In this document: piece by piece, positions 23,942 through 33,749 of the stretch | Layout of the letters: every line of letters starts with the position of its first letter | How positions within the stretch are numbered: the stretch's first letter is position 1 | DNA from: Chrysemys picta bellii | Taxonomy: Eukaryota > Chordata > Testudines > Emydidae | Direction of reading: 5' to 3' | Assembly (NCBI RefSeq): GCF_011386835.1 | Contig: NC_088791.1 | Location: 13,206,998 to 13,270,997 of the forward strand | Length of the DNA stretch: 64,000 nucleotides | Position numbers and translations under genes: made by a program | The notes under the pieces: generated by a model | What the model was told of the DNA's origin: nothing | The model's database searches: none | The model's input: only the letters and a program-made list of their open reading frames with translations

Positions 23942-24056
23942 GCTTTGTGTTGGAATTACGGCTGCACCCCCAGAAGAAATGCAATGGTTCTGTTCTAAGT
24001 GTGCCAGCAAAAAGAAAGATAAAAAACATAAGAAGCGGAAGCACAGAGCACACTGA
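23942..24056 (+). CDS. TAF3: TAF3 terminal coding exon
   Basis: Completes the PHD-finger tryptophan (TG|G) and encodes LCVGITAAPPEEMQWFC, then SKCASKKKDKKHKKRKHRAH and TGA at 24054-24056. It supplies the last zinc ligands (LCVG and CSKC). The strongly basic tail is characteristic of TAF3, which ends at the same residues in human. With the other three exons, 186 residues are encoded in the window, about one fifth of the usual ~930-residue protein. Relative to human, IMTAPPEE appears here as ITAAPPEE and CPKCANKKK as CSKCASKKK, conservative changes that keep all metal ligands. Confidence 0.98.
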
Positions 24057-24386
24057 AGTCTTCGCGGTGAATTTAAGTCATACAGTCACTTCAGCACTTC
24101 TGCCCTGACTCCTTGGTAGACGGATTTATTGTGCTTCTGCCTCATCATCCGTCATCAGGATTTATGGATTGACTCCTGAATGAATCAGGAACAAAAATAC
24201 ACTGTCCGTTCTGGACTGTTGTTTTTTCCAAACTGTGCGTGAGCCCCAGTGGTTTAGATTTTAGTATGTTCTGTCACTGGCTTTCACTTACTGAAGGAAA
24301 CTCTCACAGAGTGATACCGAGGGTTAAATAGTTAACGATACAGCTCCCACTCTTGCAGATCAGCAGCAGCAATGACAAATGTTGTA

Positions 24387-24392
24387 AATAAA
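24387..24392 (+). terminator. TAF3: Proximal polyadenylation signal AATAAA
   Basis: AATAAA in GTTGTAAATAAAGATATC, followed within 30 bases by a T/GT-rich stretch (CTCCTCTGTCCTTTTTGATTTG). It lies 330 bp after the stop codon, so it would give a short 3' UTR. Confidence 0.6.
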
Positions 24393-25082
24393 GATATCTC
24401 CTCTGTCCTTTTTGATTTGTTTTTATTCTCTCCTGAGCCTTTGCATTAAGGTGTTAAAAGAGAGGCGAAATATGTAAATTGCAGTAACTGTAATCTAAGG
24501 AGACCTACTGGAATGATTTCTGTAGTCAGAATACAGTTTTCAAAGCTCTATCCCTGCATAGCCAGATAATCATAACATGAAGATAAAAAAAGTGGCTGGT
24601 AAATATTTTTGTGATAAGAATATATGAAGCTTTTTTCCTTGATTTTTAGTACTAACATAAAATAAACATGTTCAAGCTTTTGTGAAATATCTTCTATTTT
24701 TTAAAAGAAAGTTTCTATTGTGTCAGTTGTTTTTTTCTTCCATGTGAATTGTTTTCGGTAGACCTGTAATATATTTTATACTTTTTGTTTTTAGTCATTG
24801 TCAGTGTACCTTTTCATTGCTTGTATATTTCATCAGCGTGTAAAAACACTTCTCATTAAAAGACGTTCTCTCGTGTAAATACCTGATATTTATAAAATTC
24901 TTTTTTTTTTTTTTTAAGGTTTATGGGTTTGGGGTTTTTTGAGTGTCTAATCCTAGCAGGTATGAAAATTCTGTATGATTTATGGCCATTACTGTGGCTT
25001 TAAAGGATTGTGATAGACCCACCCCAAAAGGAGCTTTCCAGGCGGCCCACTAATGAAACCAACCAACCAACCTTCTGCTTAA

Positions 25083-25210
25083 GGCCCTGATTCAGGAAGG
25101 TACTTACGGACATGCGTAACTCTAAGAGGGGAATAATCCCAGTGCATGGAATTGGGACTGTTCTTATGCATAGTGAGACAGGTACTGAAGTGTCTTTCTG
25201 AATCGGGACC
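25083..25210. mobile_element. Harbinger-type MITE, TSD TAA
   Basis: This 128-bp element has ends GGCCCTGATTCAG and CTGAATCGGGACC, near-perfect inverted repeats (11 of 13). It is flanked by TAA on both sides (25080-25082, 25211-25213). A 3-bp TWA duplication is the PIF/Harbinger signature. It sits inside the presumed TAF3 3' UTR. Confidence 0.65.
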
Positions 25211-26120
25211 TAAGGCAATGGGATCTATCAGTTTTAACGGTAGCAATTGAGTTTTAATTTGTAGCTGGAGCTGATCCTTTTATTTGCAAGTGTTTCTGTG
25301 TTTGTCAAAATGATTGCGCTCGCATTTAGAAAAAGGAAGTGTCGTTCGTATTCCAGAAAGACTAGAAAGCATACTATGCCATTTTGTGTTTGTTGTGATG
25401 TTTTCTTTTAGTGTATCTTTTAATCAGTATTACCTTGCAAAGACAAATAAAGTATGCTATGGAAATGTATGTTTTATTCTCCATTTTAAACAAAGGAATA
25501 ATTCTAGAATGCCACAAAACGGTGACAGTATGAGATATTTTAGTACAGTGTGTCTGAGAGTAAATCAAGTAGATAGCATTACATTTTAAATTATAAATTA
25601 CTCTGAAACCTGTCATTTTAAATATCATGCCTTATGTTTCAAAAGCTATAGGGTAAATCCAGCCATCGTCATTTAATTTTCGGGTGCTTCTACTCTGGAC
25701 TGTACAGTGATAAGCATCTTGAGTTTTAGAATGCAAACATTTAACCTGTTGCACAGATATTACCAATTACTTTTTTAAAATGCCATCTCAATTGATATTA
25801 ATGAGAATGAATTAGTCATGTTTTTTAAAACATCTTGTCTAGGTAAAGAAATTAGGTTTTCCTGATATGACTGTTAAATTGCAAATCAGTGGAGATATGG
25901 ATGAAATTGGTTTATTAAAAGTGCACTGTTACCTTCTGTGTTCCATGCCACCTCATTTATATTCTATCCCTAATTACCAGTCAACACATTAGCCAAGACT
26001 GTTCTTGGTTTTAATTTCTAACTTTGGATCATTCGATGTTTTAAAACTTATTCTTGTTTTTCTTGTATCATAGACACACACAAAATATACTGTCTTTGGT
26101 CCTCTTTGCTTTGGTTGCAC

Positions 26121-26126
26121 AATAAA
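26121..26126 (+). terminator. TAF3: Distal polyadenylation signal AATAAA
   Basis: AATAAA in TTGCACAATAAAGAACTTAG, followed by TTTTGGTAACTTGTTT. The context and T/GT-rich downstream element fit a main distal poly(A) site, about 2.07 kb after the stop codon. Confidence 0.55.
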
Positions 26127-26145
26127 GAACTTAGCTTTTGGTAAC

Positions 26146-28414
26146 TTGTTTATCAATTTCCCCCTGTGTTCGGTGAATCAGAACTTCCCACATTTAAATG
26201 ATTAAATTATGCAACTGAGATTCAAATGGCAAAGTCTCACATTTGCCACTTCTCTTGCATTTCAGGAATTTGCGGGTTTGTCCATTGCTATTTCAGGGTT
26301 GTTTTCCTAAACTCGGGTCATTTTTTTTTTAATAAATTATCTTTGCAGTAATATCGCCAAAGAATCATTATCAGGAGGCTTGAATGGCTCATGGGATTAG
26401 GAAGGGGAGATGAAGCCTTTCACCAGGTCACAAGGTTGAATCCAGCCTTGGACAGTAGAAATGAGCAGTCCGATTCTCCTTTCACTTGCGCTGGAATAGA
26501 TCAGAAGTCAAGGGCATTAGTATTGGTTGTAAGAGAAGAATCAGGATCCAAAAGTGGCTACCATCTGACTGCTGTTGAGTGGCCATTTTAAAATTACCTA
26601 CATTAGCATTTTATAGTCCACACCTGAGTGGATTATTTTAATTCCTTCCATGTAAGAGATTGACAATAGCAAAGTCTCAAATAGACCTCATGGAATTTCT
26701 GGCTATTACCCCTTTTCAGGGTATAGAAACTCCGATGGTGTGAGGTCAGTTATTTTTTTTTAGTTGGGTGTTTGATCTGTATGTTTGTTTGGGAGTCTTT
26801 TCTGCTGTGTTTTGTGGTTTGGTTTTTTTTTTTTCTTGTGGTTTTGGGGCTTTCAATTTTATTACTTTTGATGGAGAGGTGTCCATGTGGTGAATGTCAT
26901 GCCTGTTAACGTTGGGAAGGCTTTATCAAAAGGAAAGTTTGCTGGTCTTTGTCTTTAGAGGACAAGTTTCTGTCTTGTCAATTACACTGTTCAGAGTACA
27001 GTAATAAACCTAGCCAAAGGCTTGGAAAGTAAAGACCTATGAGGAAAGACTTTTCAGTGTATAGAGAAGACAGAGAGAACTCTACATATATGTAAAAAAC
27101 AAGACGGGGTATTCTTTTTTCCATTAATCAGTAAATCAGAACAAGTAATAGATTTAAGCCACTGCAGCGAATACTAAGAGTAAAATTAAGGAAAACTTTA
27201 TAAAAGTTGTAGTAGGAAAAAAACCTATTGAATCTCACTGTCGGTACTGGGCCAGGAGCTAATATGATGTAAATCTGCAGAGCCTATTCCATTTTACAGC
27301 AGCTGAGAACCTGCCCTTTTGTGCTTTAAAGACCCACTTTTTGGCTCTCTAACTGAATGAAGTCACACAGAAATATTTAAGGTGTGTAGTGTGTTCATCA
27401 GTAATGTAAGATGTGCCTGAAAGCTAGTGGAGAATCCTGAAAAACTAGCTCCCAGGATGTTTGTAATTAACTACACTCATTAACTGTATAATCACATTTT
27501 GCACCCAGAAAAATCTGTGACCTAGTAGCAAGATCTTATGGAAAAGCCTGTATGAAGAAAATGCCTTGCCTAGCAATTTTATTGAAGGGGATTTATGGAG
27601 ATGTTCTTTTACCCAGATAATCTAACTTCAGAAGTGTATGTAGCACGCAAAGCATAATTTCTATGGTTGACAAGGTGTTTCTCTTCTGAAGGTGTCTGCA
27701 GTTAAGTAGAGTGAGGATCTTTATGCTCCTCAGCTGATATGTGATTCCAAATGTCCTGGAAGGAGAAAAAAAATTGAGGGTATCAGAGCTTGTGACTTTG
27801 TCCTGGGCTTTCCAGAGATAAAATATACAGCATTACTTCACTGTATCACCTAAACCTTCTTTGTTCTCCTTTCAATAGGACGATTAAACAAAGACCTACT
27901 AACCAAATTAAAGTATAAAATGAACACTGATATATGGAAACCTTGCCAGAAAGAATGTTAATGAATGAAGTTCTCTAAAGGCATGCTGGCTAAGTTTTCA
28001 ATACTAATAGTTTTATGGCCAATCTCTTTAGTTCATAGCAGTTTTCTTTAGAAGTTTGTCTCAAAGTAGCTGAGTTTCCTTGACTGTAGAATGAATTAGA
28101 TAATGTTCTGAATAAAGTCTCTCTTCACAATTGTGTCAGTCATTCTATTTAGGAAACTCTCTTTCTTCTTTTGGAATCTTGGATCAGCTGTAACCTAAAA
28201 AGTATAAAGCATCTATTAATCCATGTGTGGAGTACAGCAGAGGATGCTGTAATGGGAGATTTAAGACAGCCAAACGGCTTGTACCTGATTGATGTAAGCT
28301 GAGGCATTTCATTTAAATATGAAATTTTTCAACTGGCTATTTGGCTCTTTCACTTGGGACAAGCCAAGATGCAGCTGTGATTCTTCATAGAACTGTCCCT
28401 GGGATGCAGTCTTT
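26146..28414. other. Intergenic DNA, no feature recognised
   Basis: AT-rich sequence downstream of TAF3 with scattered T-runs (about 26319-26331, 26822-26835). There is no recognisable gene, RNA or transposon. It could include further 3' UTR of TAF3 if polyadenylation is more distal than assumed. Confidence 0.6.
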
Positions 28415-28498
28415 GGGCCAGATCCGCAGTTGGTATAAAGTGACATAGATCCATTGGAGTCCATGGAGCTATATTTGTTTACACCTGTTGAGGGCTGG
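28415..28498. mobile_element. Small palindromic MITE
   Basis: GGGCCAGATCCGCAGTTGGTATAAAG on the left mirrors CTATATTTGTTTACACCTGTTGAGGGCTGG on the right, around a centre of ATTGGAGTCCATGGAGC. About 84 bp, an imperfect palindrome of a type frequent in sauropsid genomes. Confidence 0.55.
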
Positions 28499-29334
28499 GC
28501 TTTTTGTACATGAAGGTGATTACTTTTACAATTACTTTAAATCCCGCAGGATTCATTTTGCTTTTCCTGGAACATTGATTTTTAAGCCTGGAAATATGAA
28601 GTTCTATGTTCCTGGAAACGTATGTAAAATATTATTTCATTTTTGTCAGTGGCTGATGAATAAACACTCGTGGCTGACGCATAAACACAAGACTACAGTG
28701 GGCACAGAGATATTGTGGATTTGTACCTGCGTTTGTACCTTATACAAATAATGATTGTGTTGTTAGCAATGAAGCATTGCTCGAGATTTCATAGAATGTC
28801 AAAATGTTGCCCACCGTACAGGCTTTGTAAAACAAAGCTATTGGGGAAATGTAAGCAGAAAATGTTCCATGATCCTTTTAAAAATTCAAATTGAAAGTTG
28901 TTACTAATGAGTAGATATTTCCCTGCTCTGTTGTCAATTGAAGCATTTTTCAGTGTTGTGCTATTATGTGGAAACCTGAAAGCAAAATCAGCAGAAACTG
29001 ACTAAAAAAAAAAATTAAATTTACAAGCCTATTGTATTGCCTAAACTGGGGGGAGGCTACAAAAAATAACCAGTCTGACTAGTGAAAATTGAATTTGATT
29101 TTTAAACTTCAGTTTTAATAATATAAAATGTGAGGGGATTTGTTTTATAAAATAAAAACCGTTGCCTGGCAATGTCCCTTTAAAATGTAGTTTTGACAAC
29201 ATATCATATCACGAGCTGTTAAGCCTCAGTCATTGGTTACTGTTCTTGTTGTGAGATGTGTGAGGGCAGGTTGTTGGAGCACTGTACTGTTGTAACCCAG
29301 TGCTGGTAGTGGGTTGTGTGCAAGAGGTCTTGGG

Positions 29335-29618
29335 GTAGGTCTACACTTACCTCCGGGTCCGGCGGTAAGCAATCGATCTGGGATCGATTTATCGCGTCTT
29401 GTCTAGACGCGATAAATCGATCCCGGAAGTGCTCGCTGTCGATGCCGGTACTCCAGCTCGGCGAGAGGAGTACGCGGCATCGACGGGGGAGCCTGCCTGC
29501 CGCGTCTGGACCCGCGGTAAGTTCGAACTAAGGTACTTCGAATTCAGCTACGTTACTAACGTAACTGAATTTGCGTACCTTAGTTCGAAATGGGGGGTTA
29601 GTGTGGACCAGGCCTCGG
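29335..29618. mobile_element. Foldback MITE made of three hairpins
   Basis: The ends GGTCTACACTTACC and GGTTAGTGTGGACC are inverted repeats (12 of 14). Three consecutive hairpins lie between them. H1 has perfect 20-bp arms, 29380-29399 and 29405-29424, with a 5-nt loop. H2 has arms 29439-29454 and 29467-29483, one unpaired base, and a 12-nt loop. H3 has arms 29522-29554 and 29558-29589, mostly paired with a 3-nt loop. It is CpG-rich and little decayed, so probably young. Open frames across it (29316-29531, 29399-29668) are not genes. Confidence 0.8.
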
Positions 29619-30019
29619 ATACACAACTGTTAACTGCAGTGGCTCTGCTAATAAGAAAACTCAACTGATTCCTGTGAGCGGGTGTTTAGCCAGGGCCATC
29701 CTTCCACATGTTCAGGGCCAATCAATATTTGTTTTATTAAACTTCTAGATTTTTCAGTTGAATGTTCTGCATTATCTGTGGGAGCCAAATAATGCAGCAG
29801 CACCGCCATAATATTTCCTGATACGAGAGCTGGAAAGAAAATAGGAGCGGGAAGGGGATTGCACAAAATTATTTCCATTTTTAATCCAAATTTATTTTTC
29901 AGTCATTTACTGACAAGCTCTATATTAATACGAAACGTGGTGACTGCTGGTAAATGTTCTCTTTTAGTAGTGACTACAGAGGAGGAAGGATAGCACTCAG
30001 CAAATCCGACTTCATCCTT

Positions 30020-30088
30020 GCCTCTGTTACAGGTGACCGTGGCACTTAATCTCTCTGCTCCCCAGTTTCCCCATCTATAGAATGGGGA
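30020..30088 (+). repeat. MIR-like SINE, 5' part of split copy
   Basis: TGACCGTGGCACTTAATCTCTCTGCTCCCCAGTTTCCCCATCTATAGAATGGGGA is the SINE core. Its expected continuation (TAACACTTCC... then the L2-type tail) resumes near 30768, beyond an insertion. Confidence 0.6.
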
Positions 30089-30767
30089 TGTCCTGGAGCC
30101 CACAAGGCTAGGGTGCCTCCTGGCGGGTCTGCGGATTAGCTCCTTCCAGAGGTGCTGCACCATCCTCTGGCAGTCTCTCCACCCATCTTTGCAACTTCAG
30201 GAGCTCCTTAGCAACTTGGCCCTCCGGCCAGGTCGCTGTGCATCCTCCTCTTCTGGAGTAACAAAGCCTTTGGGGCAAACTATCCCAGGCAGTCTGCTCT
30301 CCTCTGCCTGGTCTGTGTCACTTCCTCCATGACTGGTAGGGGAATCTGGGCATGCCTCTACCTGGGGTTCCAGCCCAGGGACCCTCTCAGCAGCAGACAA
30401 GATCTGGATACTCTATACCTTGCTGCCTTTCCCCTGAGCCTTTCCGGCTCTCTCCTTTCTCTGGGTTTGCCAGCCCAAACTCCCTCTTCCCAGGCAGTAA
30501 CTGTAAACTACCCTCTGTAGTCCCCAAAACACCTCCGTTTTCCCGGGGAGTGACTGCAGACTCCTTCCCTGCAGCTCCTAGCTGCTCTCAGCTTCTGGGT
30601 TTTGTACAGTTCCCTCCTGTTCCCATCCAGCTGAGCCTCATCTAATTAATCCCTGCTCCTTGGCTCTTCCTCCAGGTGCAGCCTGGACAGATAATTGGCC
30701 TGCCTGGCCACCTTAACCCCTTCAGGCCTTGTGTGGGGTGGACACCCCGGGACAGAGCATAACACTT
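30089..30767. mobile_element. ~680-bp insertion splitting a SINE, unclassified
   Basis: Begins TGTCCTGGAGCCCACAAGGC and ends GACACCCCGGGACAGAGCA. The reverse complement of the end (TGTCCCGGGGTGTCC...) resembles the start, so the termini are partly inverted. TG...CA ends would also suit a solo LTR, but I see no clear target duplication. The interior is C/T-rich with open frames of 63-97 codons and no protein motif. Its status as an insertion rests on the interrupted SINE. Confidence 0.5.
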
Positions 30768-30893
30768 CCTTTTCCCCACTCTGTGTTTTGTCTATTAAGA
30801 TTGTAAACACCTCAGGGTTGGGAACTGGCTCTTACCATGTGTTTGTACAGTGCCTAACGCCTGATCTCAAATTTGCGATGGATGCCCAAAGCC
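30768..30893 (+). repeat. MIR-like SINE, 3' tail of split copy
   Basis: TAACACTTCCTTTTCCCCACTC, then TGTCTATTAAGATTGTAAACACCTCAGGGTTGGG, then TGTGTTTGTACAGTGCCTAACGCC. This is the tail expected after the core at 30020-30088. Confidence 0.6.
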
Positions 30894-32299
30894 TCCTGTG
30901 GGTACAATATTCGGTTAGATATGCCCAGGCCTCCTGGCCCCCGCTTTGTGTGACAGTTAGGAACTCGCCTCGCTTTAGAACTCTGTGTCTGAACCGGCTC
31001 ATCAGTGGGTGCATTGTTAGTTCCATTTTCACTGCTGCTGGTAGTGGAATCCTGTGTCTTTTCAGATTATACCTGGACATCTTCCTCCAGGTTTCCTCAG
31101 GATTTGTATCCAACAGTCCTGCTGCTTCAGATCTGTTTATTCAGATACTTTGTGTGGAATAAGGCAGGTAGGACTGAGCTCCACACTGAGCTCTTATTTT
31201 AGTTGGTGATGCTTTTATCTTCCACGGCTGTTTTTTGTTTTGTTTTGTTGTTGTTGTTTTTGGTGGTGGTGGTTGTTGGCGTTTTGTTTTTTTTTTGAGG
31301 CATGTCTAAAAAGCCGCTTGTTGCCTTCAGTTGCTTCTGTGAGGTCTGTCAAAATATATCCCTCACAGATGAGCATGATCGCTGCCTTTTGTGGCTCTGT
31401 TGGCTGTGTAATCTACGAGATAGCACTCTCAGTTGCTAGGTACTTAAGTGAGAGCATTGTGAAAACAGACAGTGCTTCCCTGAAGCTTCTACTAAGCCCA
31501 ATGCCAAGTCAACCCAGAAGATCTCAATGGACAAGTCTTTGCTTCAGCATCCAGCAACCCAGCTGGGCATTGACTATCATAGAACTCCCTGCTCCACTTC
31601 AGGCCAACTCCTGCTACGTTTGAATTGCCGCATTTCAAGGCTTCAACACGCTTACATCACTGGCCCCGTCCTTGTGGATGCTGTTGTCTCAAAATCCGCT
31701 TTCCTTTTTTCCAGGATGACCATGGGCCGACTATAAAGAATTTGCCAGACCCACCATGTTTCAGTCATTGATCACTGCATGTTGGGCTTACTGGCCTCCT
31801 TATTGTTTGGTATCCATAACACTCCTTAGGAGACAACATTTGGGGAGCCCAGCCCCAGTCCATTCAGATGCATGAGCTACATCTGCTGATGGACTCCCAT
31901 GGAGAAGCTCTCGCTCAGTGAACAATTTACAATGTAGATACTAATTTCTAGTTACCATAGCCACATCCTGCCTAGGATGGAGAAGCCCTAGGATGGCATT
32001 GAACCAACCCTTCCGCCCAGGCAATAATTGTGGTCTCTGCTGTCCATTTCTCCTCCTCAGTTACTTTCTTCCCCGCTGCTTGGCTTGCAGGGAAACACCC
32101 TCCTCAAATCAATTCACAAAGCCATGGCTGTCCTTTCAATCACTTCTGATGACTCAAGTGTGCCATGATGCCCATGGTAAACTACCCAATGATAGTGACT
32201 ATGCACAAGGCCGGTTATGGATCCATCAAAATCTCTTGTTAGTTTTGGGGGGGGTTGTGCATCTGTTTCTATACCTTCTCCTCGAGTCTTGTCCTTATT

Positions 32300-32462
32300 T
32301 TATACTGAAAGCTCTTTGGAGCATGTGCTATTTTTTTATATATTTAAGTGCAAAATGGCGTTCAGCCTCAACAATGATCCTGTGTCCAACCCAATGTTTG
32401 CAGAGTGCCCAGCACAATGGGGCCCTGATTTGGGGCCTATAGGCACTGCTGCAATAGAAAAC
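32300..32462 (+). repeat. L2-type SINE/LINE tail
   Basis: GAAAGCTCTTTGGAGCATGTGC ... GAGTGCCCAGCACAATGGGGCCCTGATTTGGGGCC ... GCACTGCTGCAATAGAAAA matches the plus-strand tail pattern. Confidence 0.55.
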
Positions 32463-33077
32463 ATTGATGTAGGCAGAGCACTTGTTTTCGTGAAAGAACC
32501 TAAAACATCACAAATGCTCTGGAGATGAAGGCAGGCCTGAAGATGCAATATGCATTCAGGGGCTGTGTATCCCAAATGGTGGCTCCAATTCAGATGAACC
32601 TCAGATCATCGTTATTCAACAACAAGCAGTGGGGTGCTGGTATTGCTCTCAGTTCAAGCAGTGGTCAGCAAGGATTTTCCTGGTCACTATTCACTTAGCA
32701 AGGAAAGGGTGAGAATGATCCCAGAAGATGAGCCAACTGCTAAAAGATCCTGTGGATTGGAGATTGCTGAAGCAAATAATTGCCAAGGGGCGTTCCCCTT
32801 CACCTGTCTTAGTCTTAGTTGCACATATAGGACCTGATTCTCTTCAGAAGGGCTCAGTACCCACAACTCCAGCTCAAGTGGATGGGAGCTGCAGGTGCCC
32901 AGCACCTCTGAAAATTTGGCTTTTAATTCATCAGAGTTAATATAGGTTCTATTTTATTTTTTTGGTGCCCGTGTTCAAGGGCAGGGCAGGTTCTACTTAA
33001 CACAGTGGTCAGGTTCATGAGGGGCCTTTTGTGTTTCAAATCCCCCTTTCAAGTCCAGAAGCTCCTTGTGTTTTAGA

Positions 33078-33200
33078 TAGGGTGACCAGACAGCAAGTGT
33101 GAAAAATCGGGACGGGGGTGGGGTGTAATAGGAGCCTATATAAGAAAAAGACCCAAAAATCGGGACTGTCCCTATAAAATCGGGACATCTGGTCACCCTA
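33078..33200 (-). mobile_element. TAGGGTGACCA MITE, copy B
   Basis: This 123-bp element has ends TAGGGTGACCA and TGGTCACCCTA and target duplications GTTTTAGA (33070-33077) and GTTATAGA (33201-33208), one mismatch. It has the same interior as copy A at 12106 but the opposite orientation. It is better preserved than copy A. Confidence 0.9.
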
Positions 33201-33749
33201 GTTATAGAGTATCATTGTGGTCTACCTAAGCTACTGAAGCCTCTTTCAGGGCCATTTGATTCCTGCCAGCTCAGGTTTCTTGCATGGAAAGTTTTTCTTT
33301 CCAGTGGCTGTGGCTTCTGTTTGTAGAGCAAGGGAACCTCAGGGTCTAGTGACTGATCCATCCTACACTAAATTTTGCAAGGATAAGATGGCACTACGGA
33401 CTCAGACAAGATTCCTTCCCAAGGTGGTGACAGAGCTCCACCTTAATGACTTCATCATCCTGCCAAATTTTTCCCACGCCCGAATGCCCATCGTTGCAAG
33501 ACCTTGGTTTGCAAGTTTGAGGCTACCAAAAGTCCCCAGGCTTTTATCTGCAACTGGCTGCAGATCTTGAAGTCCATCCAACTTTTCATTTCACTTGACG
33601 TTGGTCCAACAGGTCTGTCTTTACCAGAGCCATGGTTAAATGGCTGGCGGGTTGCATTATTTCTCTTTGCGCTCTCTGCAACTTTTGGATTGCCTATGTT
33701 GGTTGTGAAGTTACACACTTGCAGAATGTTGTTGCTTGGAATTCTGGCA

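Larger units (their letters stand above)
24057..26145 (+). other. TAF3: TAF3 3' UTR (extent inferred)
   Basis: Non-coding AT-rich DNA directly after the TAF3 stop codon. It contains AATAAA signals at 24387, 24661, 25446 and 26121. The distal boundary is set at the last of these by inference. A small palindromic MITE (25083-25210) lies inside. A 91-codon open frame at 25314-25589 shows no protein features and is not called. Confidence 0.6.
31300..33560 (+). pseudogene. Probable decayed DIRS-like retroelement remnant
   Basis: A frame at about 33340-33470 reads DPSYTKFCKDKMALRTQ, then RFLPKVVTELHLNDFIILPNF. This resembles the 'DRVVLRPDPSFLPKV...FH..QEIILP' segment preceding the tyrosine recombinase of DIRS-type retrotransposons. 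About 2 kb upstream a frame reads SLTDEHDRCLLWLCWLCNL, which could be the matching gag-like segment. Between them are an L2-type tail (about 32300-32460), a TAGGGTGACCA MITE (33078-33200) and decayed sequence. There are many stops and nothing intact. The family call is from memory and tentative. Confidence 0.4.
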
